NCBI GenBank assembly: GCA_051646055.1
Contig: JBOFCM010000129.1
Location: forward strand, 1-64,000
DNA length: 64,000 nucleotides
Source of the DNA: JAGNZR01 sp051646055
Lineage (GTDB): Bacteria > Fusobacteriota > Fusobacteriia > Fusobacteriales > Fusobacteriaceae
Direction of reading: 5' to 3'
The notes under the pieces are model-generated. The model was not told the DNA's origin. It saw nothing but the letters and a program-made list of their open reading frames with translations, and did not search any database. A program made the translations under genes and the position numbers. Below, piece by piece: positions 1-7,153 of the stretch. Positions within the stretch are counted from its first letter, which is position 1; each line of letters starts with the position of its first letter.

Positions 1-3
1 AAA

Positions 4-243
4 ATGAAAAAAAGAGATAAACAGATAAAAAAAGAGGCGAAAATTACAGTGCTTCTCTACTGTTTCTATTTTTTATGGTGGTATCTCTTTGCATATTATA
101 AAAGTGATAATCCGACCGAGTATAGTTATATACTCGGTCTTCCTTCTTGGTTTTTTTACTCCTGTGTACTGGGACTTTTGGTTATAAATATTCTAGTATA
201 TTTGGCTGTGAAAATTTTCTTTAAAGATATGGATTTGGATTAG
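4..243 (+). CDS. yhdT: YhdT family small membrane protein (DUF997)
   Basis: A 79-residue protein with two predicted membrane segments (about residues 14-31, rich in aromatic residues, and 50-70). Size, double-Trp motif in the first helix and position directly before panF match YhdT, a small inner-membrane protein encoded with the pantothenate symporter in many bacteria. Its role is unknown; it may be an accessory subunit of PanF. Nine bases separate it from panF, so the two are surely cotranscribed. The gene starts at the fourth base of the window, so its ribosome binding site and promoter are not visible and an upstream start cannot be excluded. Confidence 0.85.
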   Translation: MKKRDKQIKKEAKITVLLYCFYFLWWYLFAYYKSDNPTEYSYILGLPSWFFYSCVLGLLVINILVYLAVKIFFKDMDLD

Positions 244-252
244 GAGGCTTTT

Positions 253-1719
253 ATGAATATGACATTGATACCGATTATGCTTTACCTTATGGCTATGATA
301 GGAATAGCTTGGAGAGTTAGCAGGATAAAAAACAGTAGCGAAACTGATTTTTTAGAAGAATATTTTATAGGAAGTCGGAGCATGGGGGGACTTGTCCTCG
401 CTATGACGGTAGTAGCTACCTATGTGGGAGCCAGTTCCTTTATAGGAGGTCCGGGAGTGGCTTATAAACTGGGACTGGGTTGGGTGCTTCTGGCCTGTAT
501 TCAGACTCCTACAGCTTTTCTTACTCTGGGGGTTTTGGGAAAAAAAATGGCCATTATCTCCAGGAAAATAAACGGAGTTACAATTTCAGACTATCTCCGT
601 GCAAGATATGATAATGAACTGGTGGTGATATTTGGATCCGTGGCTATGGTTTTTTTCTTTATAGGTGCGGTAGTGGTGCAGTTTATAGGAGGAGCTAGAC
701 TTTTTGAGAGTGTGACAGGGCTTCCGTATATTTCAGGACTCTTGATTTTTGCTCTGGTAGTTGTAGCTTATACAACCATAGGAGGCTTCCGTGCTGTAAC
801 TCTCACAGATGCCATTCAGGGAGTGGTAATGCTTATCGCTACAGGAATTCTTTTTATCTCCCTTTTGAACAAAGGGGGAGGAATGGAAAATATAATGAAG
901 ACCATCTATGATATAGATCCCAATCTTTTGACACCTACTGCCGGTGGTCAGATATCTAAGCCCTTTATACTTTCATTCTGGATGTTAGTAGGGGTGGCGG
1001 TTTTAGGACTTCCTCCCACAGCTGTGAGGTGTATGGGATTTAGGGATACAAAATCCATGCACAATGGAATGATATTGGGGACTTCTGTGGTGGGAGTTCT
1101 TATGCTGGGAATGCACCTGGTGGGATTTATGGGAATAGCTATAGATCCCAATATAGATATAGGGGATAAAGCTATTCCTATTTTGGCCATGAATAATCTT
1201 CATCCCATAGTGGCAGGGGTGTTTATAGCTGGTCCTCTGGCTGCCATAATGTCCACAATAGATTCTCTGCTAATTTTGAGTTCGGCAACAATAATAAAGG
1301 ATCTCTACATAAGGTATATCCTAAAGGGAAAAGAAATTTCAGAAAAAAAGATAAAAATGGTTTCTCAGACCATATCTCTTACTCTGGGAATAACGGTATT
1401 TTTTCTGGCGTTGAATCCGCCTAAGCTTCTTGTTATGCTTAATCTGATGTTTCTAGCCGGTCAGGAAGCAATATTTTTCTGTCCTATAATATTTGGACTA
1501 TACTGGAAAAAGGCCAATGCTACAGGTGCTTTATCAGCTATGATTGTAGGACTTGGTTCATATCTTTTCCTTTTTCTAAAAAACATAAAAATATTTGGAA
1601 CCCATCAGATAGTACCAGTTATATTTTTTGCAGTAGTGGCTTTTGTTGTGGGATCTCTTTTGGGAAAACCTACACCTGAGGATAAGTTGAAGATTTTCTT
1701 TGAAGATGAAGAGAACTAA
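253..1719 (+). CDS. panF: Sodium/pantothenate symporter
   Basis: A 488-residue sodium:solute symporter (SSS) family protein with about 13 hydrophobic segments. The N-terminal region contains the family signature around residues 33-60 (YFIGSRSMGG, then a Gly/Ala/Ser-rich helix ATYVGASSFIGGPG). PanF imports pantothenate, the coenzyme A precursor, with sodium across the inner membrane. The start is preceded by a GGAGG seven bases upstream that overlaps the yhdT stop. Pairing with yhdT supports the pantothenate assignment over other SSS substrates such as proline. Length is normal for PanF (about 480 residues). Confidence 0.9.
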   Translation: MNMTLIPIMLYLMAMIGIAWRVSRIKNSSETDFLEEYFIGSRSMGGLVLAMTVVATYVGASSFIGGPGVAYKLGLGWVLLACIQTPTAFLTLGVLGKKMAIISRKINGVTISDYLRARYDNELVVIFGSVAMVFFFIGAVVVQFIGGARLFESVTGLPYISGLLIFALVVVAYTTIGGFRAVTLTDAIQGVVMLIATGILFISLLNKGGGMENIMKTIYDIDPNLLTPTAGGQISKPFILSFWMLVGVAVLGLPPTAVRCMGFRDTKSMHNGMILGTSVVGVLMLGMHLVGFMGIAIDPNIDIGDKAIPILAMNNLHPIVAGVFIAGPLAAIMSTIDSLLILSSATIIKDLYIRYILKGKEISEKKIKMVSQTISLTLGITVFFLALNPPKLLVMLNLMFLAGQEAIFFCPIIFGLYWKKANATGALSAMIVGLGSYLFLFLKNIKIFGTHQIVPVIFFAVVAFVVGSLLGKPTPEDKLKIFFEDEEN

Positions 1720-1731
1720 TTAGGAGGATAT

Positions 1732-2754
1732 ATGTTTCAGGATTATTTAAAAGCCCTATCTTTGATACTTTTTGCGGAGATGGGAGATAAAACTCAGATA
1801 ATAGCCATGACTTTTGCTATGAGATATGCTATGAAGGATATACTTACAGGAGTAGCTTTGGGAGCTGGTTTTAATCATGCAATAGCGATAGTTTTAGGAA
1901 CTTTGCTTACAAAATTTATAAATGTAGATTTTTTACAATTGGTGGCGGGGATGGTATTTATAGTTTTTGCTATGCTCTCTCTGGGGACAGAAGATGAGGA
2001 TGAAGACGAGGAAAAAAATAGGCATATGAGCCCCATTATAACTGTAGCTTTTGCCTTTTTTATGGGGGAACTTGGAGACAAAACTCAGATTTCAGCCCTG
2101 ACTCTTTCTCTGGATAGCAATTACCCACTTTTTATACTTCTGGGAACAACTTCAGGAATGGTTCTCACGAGCCTTTTGGGAATAATAATCGGAAGTAAAT
2201 TAGGGAAAAAAATACCGGAGTTTCATCTCAAAGTGGCAGCTTTTACAATATTCCTTATTTTTGGGATAGAAAAGTTTTTTAATTCCCAATACCTTACATA
2301 TTTTGGAAAAGAGATAGGATACGGAGGAATAGCAGCAGTAGCTTTTTTTGGTTTAATAAGATTTTATAGGTTCTACCAGTTTGAAAAATCTGAGCCCAAA
2401 ACTCCTCTGAGAATTCACGCAGATGAAATTTATAAAATTAAGCATACAATCTCTAAGACTTTAGATAAGATGTGTCTCAATGACAATATCTGTAAAGAGT
2501 GTGTAGGAGAAGGGTGCATTGTTAATTATATGAAAAAAATTACAGAGGAATCTATTAACAGTAGTGAGCCGATGGAACAAAATGAACTTTCAGAGGTAGC
2601 AAATATGGTAGTGGATAATACTCATGAAAAAGCAAGTGCTAAAGAAATTTTGGAAGAAATAGAACTCTATTTGGAAAAATTTCCTTCTGAAAAGGGCAAT
2701 ATATATATTCAAAAGATAAAAAAAACTTCTGAAAAAATAATTTCAGAAGACTAA
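1732..2754 (+). CDS. GDT1/TMEM165 (UPF0016) family cation transporter with C-terminal extension
   Basis: The first ~215 residues are a typical UPF0016 protein: two homologous halves, each with the E-x-G-D-K-T motif (E16-M-G-D-K20 and E113-L-G-D-K117), separated by an acidic run (residues 87-94). Family members move Mn2+ or Ca2+ across membranes; bacterial relatives such as MneA/MneP export manganese. At 340 residues it is about 120 longer than usual. The extra hydrophilic tail carries four cysteines (C248, C254, C257, C262) that could bind a metal or cluster. It follows panF by 12 bases with a good GGAGG site and is the last protein gene of this unit. Substrate is inferred from the family. 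Confidence 0.85.
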   Translation: MFQDYLKALSLILFAEMGDKTQIIAMTFAMRYAMKDILTGVALGAGFNHAIAIVLGTLLTKFINVDFLQLVAGMVFIVFAMLSLGTEDEDEDEEKNRHMSPIITVAFAFFMGELGDKTQISALTLSLDSNYPLFILLGTTSGMVLTSLLGIIIGSKLGKKIPEFHLKVAAFTIFLIFGIEKFFNSQYLTYFGKEIGYGGIAAVAFFGLIRFYRFYQFEKSEPKTPLRIHADEIYKIKHTISKTLDKMCLNDNICKECVGEGCIVNYMKKITEESINSSEPMEQNELSEVANMVVDNTHEKASAKEILEEIELYLEKFPSEKGNIYIQKIKKTSEKIISED

Positions 2755-2758
2755 ACTC

Positions 2759-2787
2759 TTGAATTTTGCAAGAAAACATGATACTAT
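2759..2787 (+). promoter_or_regulatory. Promoter for tRNA-Arg
   Basis: TTGAAT (2759-2764) and TACTAT (2782-2787) with a 17-base spacer, 11 bases upstream of the mature tRNA 5' end. This placement suggests the tRNA is transcribed independently of the preceding genes. Confidence 0.6.
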
Positions 2788-2798
2788 AAATCTTGGAA

Positions 2799-2875
2799 GG
2801 CTCCTTAGCTCAATTGGATAGAGCATCTGACTTCGGATCAGAGGGTTATGGGTTCGAACCCTGTAGGGGCCGCCA
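2799..2875 (+). tRNA. tRNA-Arg (anticodon TCG)
   Basis: A complete 77-base cloverleaf: 7-bp acceptor stem (GGCTCCT with AGGGGCC, one G-T pair), D arm GCTC/GAGC, anticodon stem TCTGA/TCAGA with loop CTTCGGA giving anticodon TCG (reads CGA and other CGN Arg codons), T loop TTCGAAC, and an encoded CCA end at 2873-2875. It has its own promoter and terminator. Confidence 0.95.
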
Positions 2876-2893
2876 TTATAAAAAGTGTAATTT

Positions 2894-2922
2894 CGTCATC
2901 ATATTTGGTGACGATTTTTTTA
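2894..2922 (+). terminator. Rho-independent terminator after tRNA-Arg
   Basis: Stem CGTCATC (2894-2900) with GGTGACG (2907-2913), six-base loop, followed by a run of T. Confidence 0.8.
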
Positions 2923-2967
2923 TTTTTTCAAAACAATTATGAATTAAAGATTCAAAAATTATTATTG

Positions 2968-2996
2968 TTGACAAATAAAAATTTCTAGTATATCTT
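2968..2996 (+). promoter_or_regulatory. Promoter for the PTS permease gene
   Basis: Consensus -35 TTGACA (2968-2973), 17-base spacer, -10 TATCTT (2991-2996), about 55 bases before the start codon. I see no clear operator or antiterminator hairpin in the leader. Confidence 0.65.
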
Positions 2997-3052
2997 ATTT
3001 GTAGTATAGAGTTTTTTAACAGAACAAATTATAATTAAAATGGGGGAGAAGT

Positions 3053-4447
3053 ATGGATTTAAATGCTATTGCAAAAGAAATTATAGCACATCTGGGGGGA
3101 GCGGAAAATTTGGCTCGTGTTGCTTGCTGCATGACGAGGCTTAGAGTTACTGTAAAGGACAGATCTCTGGTGAACATGGAAGGACTAGCTAAAGCCAACG
3201 GAGTAATTAAAATTATTGAAGAAGAAACAATTCAAATTGTTGTAGGTCCGGGAAGAAGTAGAAAACTTATGGATATTATCAATGGAAACTATTCGATAAA
3301 AGAGGAGACAGGTTCCGATTGGGAAGAAAATAAAAAAGAGATTAAAAATAGGCAAAAAAAATCTAAATTCAAAGATATTTTGAGACTCATAGCGAATATA
3401 TTTGTTCCGCTGATACCAGCAATTATAGCGGCGGGTCTTCTTAACGGAATTTCAGGTTATTTTATAAACGTATATAAGATGCAGGGAGTTGCCACTCCTA
3501 TATGGATAACATTTATGCAAACTTTGGGAAGTGGTCTTTTCGCATATTTCTCAATCTATGTGGGGATCAATGCAGCTAAAGAATTTGGAGCTACTCCTGG
3601 ACTTGGGGGGATTATAGGGGCTATAACTATAAGTTCCAACATAAATATATTTTCTAAGGCACTGGGACTTTACAATGAAGCAGTCCCTCTGAATAGTATT
3701 CTTACAACTGGAAAAGGTGGGATTATAGGAGTTATTTTAGGTGTAGCGATTCTTGCTTGGATTGAAAAAAAAGTAAGAAAGATAATGCCGGATATGTTGG
3801 ATACAATAATGACCCCATTTATATCACTGACTATAGCAGGAGCTCTTACAATATTCATAATTATGCCGGTAGCGGGATATGTTTCTGATATTATCATTAT
3901 GATGTTAAGTACACTTATTATGACACAGGGACCTATGGCTGTAGTTTCAGGATTTGTTCTTTCAGCTCTCTTTCTTCCTTTGGTTGTTGTAGGACTTCAC
4001 CACGGACTTATACCATTTTATGTTGTTCAATTAGAAAAATTCGGAAGCATAGCTCTCTATCCGATTCTTGCCATGGCAGGAGCTGGACAAGTTGGAGCAG
4101 CAATTGCCCTTTATATAAAGGCTAAAGATGATTATAAGTTAAGAGATATTATAAGAGGGGCACTTCCGGTTGGAATTCTTGGAGTTGGAGAACCTCTTAT
4201 TTATGGAGTTACAATGCCGCTTGGAAAACCATTTATCACTGCTGCAATAGGAGGGGGACTGGGAGGAGCGTTTTGTGCTCTGACAGGAGTTGCTTCAGTA
4301 GCTTTCGGACCTTCGGGTATAACAGCTATTCCTCTGATTATTCCTGGAAAAATAATGTCATATGTGATAGGACTATTTATATCCTATGCAGCTGGATTTG
4401 TAATCACATGGTTCTTCGGGATACCTAAAGATTTTACAATAGAATAA
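3053..4447 (+). CDS. PTS permease, glucose-superfamily EIIBC (MurP/sucrose-type)
   Basis: A 464-residue phosphotransferase permease. Residues 1-80 form the EIIB domain with the phosphorylated cysteine in C26-M-T-R-L; a polar linker follows, then the EIIC membrane domain from about residue 105 to the end, including a GVGEPLIYG motif corresponding to the substrate-binding GxxEP segment. It imports and phosphorylates a sugar, taking phosphate from HPr via a separate EIIA, as no EIIA domain is fused. The overall B-C order and motif resemble the N-acetylmuramic acid permease MurP and sucrose permeases; the substrate cannot be decided here because no catabolic gene (murQ, hydrolase) or regulator flanks it. 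It is monocistronic with its own promoter and terminator. Confidence 0.85.
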   Translation: MDLNAIAKEIIAHLGGAENLARVACCMTRLRVTVKDRSLVNMEGLAKANGVIKIIEEETIQIVVGPGRSRKLMDIINGNYSIKEETGSDWEENKKEIKNRQKKSKFKDILRLIANIFVPLIPAIIAAGLLNGISGYFINVYKMQGVATPIWITFMQTLGSGLFAYFSIYVGINAAKEFGATPGLGGIIGAITISSNINIFSKALGLYNEAVPLNSILTTGKGGIIGVILGVAILAWIEKKVRKIMPDMLDTIMTPFISLTIAGALTIFIIMPVAGYVSDIIIMMLSTLIMTQGPMAVVSGFVLSALFLPLVVVGLHHGLIPFYVVQLEKFGSIALYPILAMAGAGQVGAAIALYIKAKDDYKLRDIIRGALPVGILGVGEPLIYGVTMPLGKPFITAAIGGGLGGAFCALTGVASVAFGPSGITAIPLIIPGKIMSYVIGLFISYAAGFVITWFFGIPKDFTIE

Positions 4448-4457
4448 AAAAAATGAG

Positions 4458-4487
4458 TGTCGGATAAATTTTCCGACATTTTTTTTA
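4458..4487 (+). terminator. Terminator after PTS permease
   Basis: Perfect 7-bp stem TGTCGGA (4458-4464) / TCCGACA (4472-4478) followed by eight or more T. Confidence 0.85.
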
Positions 4488-4649
4488 ATTAGTCAATCAC
4501 ACATTGCATAGTGGGACTGGCTTGTAGAGTGAATTATGTCAATATAAGTTCATGATAAAAAAAATAGCGAGACAAAAAAGCTATGGATAAGATTCAAAAA
4601 ATAAAGTATACTATTATAGTGGAAACATAATTAAAGAAAAGGAAGTGAA

Positions 4650-5231
4650 TTGGAATTTATGCTGAAAAATAGTAATTTAAATGATATTTTGGAATTTAAT
4701 AAAAATTTCGTAAAAAATGAAGAATATAAAAAATATAATACTACAAAACATCCAGATAGAAAAATGGTAATTGTTTCATGTATGGATACCAGGCTCACGG
4801 AACTTTTGCCTCAGGCTATGTCAGTAAGAAATGGAGATGCTAAAATTATAAAAAATGCCGGAGGAGTCATAGTGCATCCCTTTGGAAGTGCTATGAGAAG
4901 TATACTGGTTTCCATCTATGAATTCGACGTAAATGAAATTTACATCGTAGCCCATGAGGAATGCGGAATGTGTAATTTGGATACAGAGGATATAGTTCAA
5001 AAGATGAAGAAAAAAGGAATATCAGATGAAATAATAAATACTCTCTACAATTCTGGAATAGATGTCAAAGAATGGTTGCACGGTTTTTCATGTATAGAAG
5101 AATCTCTGAGAAAAAGTGTAGCAATAGTAAGAAAGCACCCTCTTCTACCAGAAAATGTAGCTGTCCATGCGCTGATTATCAACCCTAAAACCGGAGAATT
5201 AAAGCTGATTGAAGATGGCAGTAAGAGTTAG
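4650..5231 (+). CDS. Beta-class carbonic anhydrase
   Basis: A 193-residue beta-carbonic anhydrase interconverting CO2 and bicarbonate in the cytoplasm. The zinc ligands are visible: C44 in CMDTRL (with the D46-R48 dyad) and H102-x2-C105 in AHEECGMC. The compact length fits the short bacterial/plant-like clade. Two starts are possible: TTG at 4650, with AGGA six bases upstream, and ATG at 4659, which would be 15 bases from the same site; TTG is favoured by spacing. It stands alone between two terminators. Bicarbonate supply for carboxylations is the likely role in a CO2-requiring anaerobe (inference). Confidence 0.9.
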   Translation: MEFMLKNSNLNDILEFNKNFVKNEEYKKYNTTKHPDRKMVIVSCMDTRLTELLPQAMSVRNGDAKIIKNAGGVIVHPFGSAMRSILVSIYEFDVNEIYIVAHEECGMCNLDTEDIVQKMKKKGISDEIINTLYNSGIDVKEWLHGFSCIEESLRKSVAIVRKHPLLPENVAVHALIINPKTGELKLIEDGSKS

Positions 5232-5260
5232 GTTTAAAAATCACACATATTAATCTATTA

Positions 5261-5302
5261 AAAAGGGAGTTTCTATCATCACTGAAACTCCCTTTTTTTT
5301 GT
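5261..5302. terminator. Bidirectional terminator between convergent genes
   Basis: Stem AAAGGGAGTTTC / GAAACTCCCTTT (5262-5273 with 5284-5295) with A-run on one side and T-run on the other, so it can stop both the carbonic anhydrase and nitroreductase transcripts. Confidence 0.85.
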
Positions 5303-5911
5303 TTATTTTTTTACGAAAAGTCTCTTTTCTAAAGGTTGAAATTCTTTCTCTCCAGGTTGAGCAGTAGGCTTACCGAAAGGCATCTGGGCTATAAGTTTCC
5401 ATGAAGCAGGAAAGTTCCAGTTTTTCTTAACTTCCTCTTCAATGAGTTCGTTATAATGCTGTAAGGATGCTCCCATTCCTTCAAGTTCCAAAGCTGTCCA
5501 AGTTGCAAACTGATGCATAGCACTGGTATGGTGAGACCAAATTGGGAAGTTATGGCTATAGAGTGGGAACATCTCTTGCAAAGATTTTACCACATCCATA
5601 TCTTCGAAGAAAAGTACCGTCCCATATCCGTTTTTAAAGGAATTTATTTTAGCTTCGCTATCTGAAAACTTTTCTGGTGGAACAATTTTTCTGAGAGTTT
5701 CCATGACAATATTCCATAATTTTTCATGCTCTCCAGCAAGTAGTAGGGAGAGTCTTGTACTTTGAGAGTTAAAAGCGGAGGGGGTATTCTTCACTACTCT
5801 CTCCAAAATGTTTTGAAGTTCCTCATCTGTTGTGGTACTCTCTCTAGATATATTGTAATATGTTCTTCTTTTTTCAGATAAATTTAAAAAATCTGATGTT
5901 TCTTTTTTCAT
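5303..5911 (-). CDS. Nitroreductase family protein (Frm2/YdgI-like)
   Basis: A 202-residue FMN-binding nitroreductase-fold protein. The N-terminal segment (SEKRRTYYNIS) and the NTPSAFNSQSTR motif (about residues 42-53) match the nitroreductase subgroup that includes yeast Frm2/Hbn1 and bacterial YdgI-like oxidoreductases. Expected activity is NAD(P)H-dependent reduction of nitroaromatics or similar acceptors; the natural substrate is unknown. It is monocistronic, divergent from rlmN, and a 24-bp perfect palindrome lies in the divergent region, suggesting a dedicated regulator encoded elsewhere. RBS GGAGG is present before the ATG. Confidence 0.85.
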   Translation of the reverse strand: MKKETSDFLNLSEKRRTYYNISRESTTTDEELQNILERVVKNTPSAFNSQSTRLSLLLAGEHEKLWNIVMETLRKIVPPEKFSDSEAKINSFKNGYGTVLFFEDMDVVKSLQEMFPLYSHNFPIWSHHTSAMHQFATWTALELEGMGASLQHYNELIEEEVKKNWNFPASWKLIAQMPFGKPTAQPGEKEFQPLEKRLFVKK

Positions 5912-5987
5912 AATTTAAACCTCCATTTAAAATAATTAAATTCCAGTATGAAAATATACTTTAAGAAGATTAGAATTTCCTTTAAAT

Positions 5988-6011
5988 GTTTTTTAGTTAT
6001 AACTAAAAAAC
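5988..6011. promoter_or_regulatory. 24-bp perfect palindrome, candidate operator
   Basis: Bases 5988-6011 read identically on both strands (core TTAGTTATAACTAA). It sits between the divergent nitroreductase and rlmN genes, about 77 bases from the nitroreductase start, and lacks a following T-run for either gene's end, so a terminator is unlikely. MarR/HxlR-type regulators of nitroreductases bind AT-rich palindromes of this size; the assignment is inference. Confidence 0.5.
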
Positions 6012-6041
6012 TATTTTAATAAAGACATATTGGAAAAGATA

Positions 6042-6050
6042 TGGTATAAT
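6042..6050 (+). promoter_or_regulatory. Extended -10 promoter for rlmN
   Basis: TGG followed by a perfect TATAAT (6045-6050), i.e. an extended -10 element, about 30 bases before the rlmN start. No good -35 is visible at the usual spacing. Confidence 0.6.
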
Positions 6051-6080
6051 TTAAGGTAAACTCAGATTATGGAGGTAATT

Positions 6081-7133
6081 ATGGAAAATAAGATAAACTT
6101 ACTTAACTTAACAAAAAATGAACTGGAGAAATTTGTGGTAGAAAATGGAATGAAAAAATTCTATGCAAAGCAGATTTATCAGTGGTTACATCAAAAAATG
6201 GCAAGAGATATCAATGAGATGACGAATATATCTTTAAAAGACAGAGAAAAACTTTCAGAGGTGTCATACATCCCTCTTCTTAATCTTGTAAAATATCAAG
6301 AGTCGAAAATAGACCGTACAGAAAAATTCCTATTCCAACTGGAAGATGGAAATAGCATAGAGACTGTGCTAATTAAATCTAAAGATAGAAATACTCTGTG
6401 TATCTCATCACAGGTTGGATGTGCTGTAAACTGTGATTTCTGTGCAACAGCTATAAATGGATTTGCAAGAAACCTAAATCTTAGTGAAATTTTGAATCAG
6501 GTATATACAGTAGAGAGAAGACTTGTAAAAAAAGGGGAACATCTGACTAATATAGTTTACATGGGAATGGGAGAACCTCTTCTTAACCTTGAAAATCTAA
6601 TAAAATCTCTTGAGATATTCTCTGATGAGTCTGGAATCAATATCTCTAAAAGAAAGATAACGGTATCGACATCAGGAATAGTTCCAGCTATTGAAAAACT
6701 TTTAGAGCGTAAAGTACATGTGGAACTGGCGATATCTCTGCACAGTGCAATCAATGAAAAAAGAGATGCAATTATGCCTATAAACAAGGCATATCCTTTA
6801 GAGGATCTGCACACAGTACTTAAAGAGTACCAGAGACAGACAAAAAGAAGAATAACTTTTGAATATATTCTGCTGAATAATGTCAATGTATCAGATGCGG
6901 ATGCCAATGCACTGGCTGATTTTGTCCATGATTTTGATCACATTGTTAATATTATTCCTTATAACCCGATAGAAGGAAAACCTTATGAAAGACCACTGGA
7001 TAAGAAAATAGAGAAATTTGTAAGTGTTCTTGAGGATATCAGAAAGGTAAATGTTTTTGTAAGAAGAGAAAAAGGGACAGATATTGACGGAGCCTGTGGA
7101 CAACTTAGAAGAAAAACTGAAAAACTAAAGTAA
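6081..7133 (+). CDS. rlmN: 23S rRNA (adenine(2503)-C(2))-methyltransferase / tRNA methylase
   Basis: A 350-residue radical SAM methyltransferase. The [4Fe-4S] cysteines C114-x3-C118-x2-C121 are in SSQVGCAVNCDFC, and the C-terminal GACGQL segment carries the methyl-carrying cysteine of the RlmN/Cfr family. RlmN methylates C2 of A2503 in 23S rRNA and A37 in some tRNAs; RlmN rather than Cfr is indicated because this is a chromosomal housekeeping context. The ATG at 6081 is chosen because GGAGG lies 5 bases upstream; an in-frame ATG at 6069 overlaps that ribosome binding site. The PBP gene follows by 20 bases. Confidence 0.93.
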   Translation: MENKINLLNLTKNELEKFVVENGMKKFYAKQIYQWLHQKMARDINEMTNISLKDREKLSEVSYIPLLNLVKYQESKIDRTEKFLFQLEDGNSIETVLIKSKDRNTLCISSQVGCAVNCDFCATAINGFARNLNLSEILNQVYTVERRLVKKGEHLTNIVYMGMGEPLLNLENLIKSLEIFSDESGINISKRKITVSTSGIVPAIEKLLERKVHVELAISLHSAINEKRDAIMPINKAYPLEDLHTVLKEYQRQTKRRITFEYILLNNVNVSDADANALADFVHDFDHIVNIIPYNPIEGKPYERPLDKKIEKFVSVLEDIRKVNVFVRREKGTDIDGACGQLRRKTEKLK

Positions 7134-7153
7134 AATTATTCGTAGGGGTAAAG

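Noticed and set aside
3053..4447. Naming the PTS permease murP
   Set aside because: The domain order and GVGEP motif fit MurP, but no murQ or muropeptide gene is adjacent and related sucrose or glucoside permeases share these features.
4488..4649. A leader RNA or riboswitch before the carbonic anhydrase
   Set aside because: I found no conserved aptamer pattern or convincing hairpin in this 160-base stretch, and only weak promoter-like sequences.
5988..6011. Terminator reading of the 24-bp palindrome
   Set aside because: It lies upstream of two divergent genes, so there is no gene end for it to serve, unless an unseen small RNA is present.
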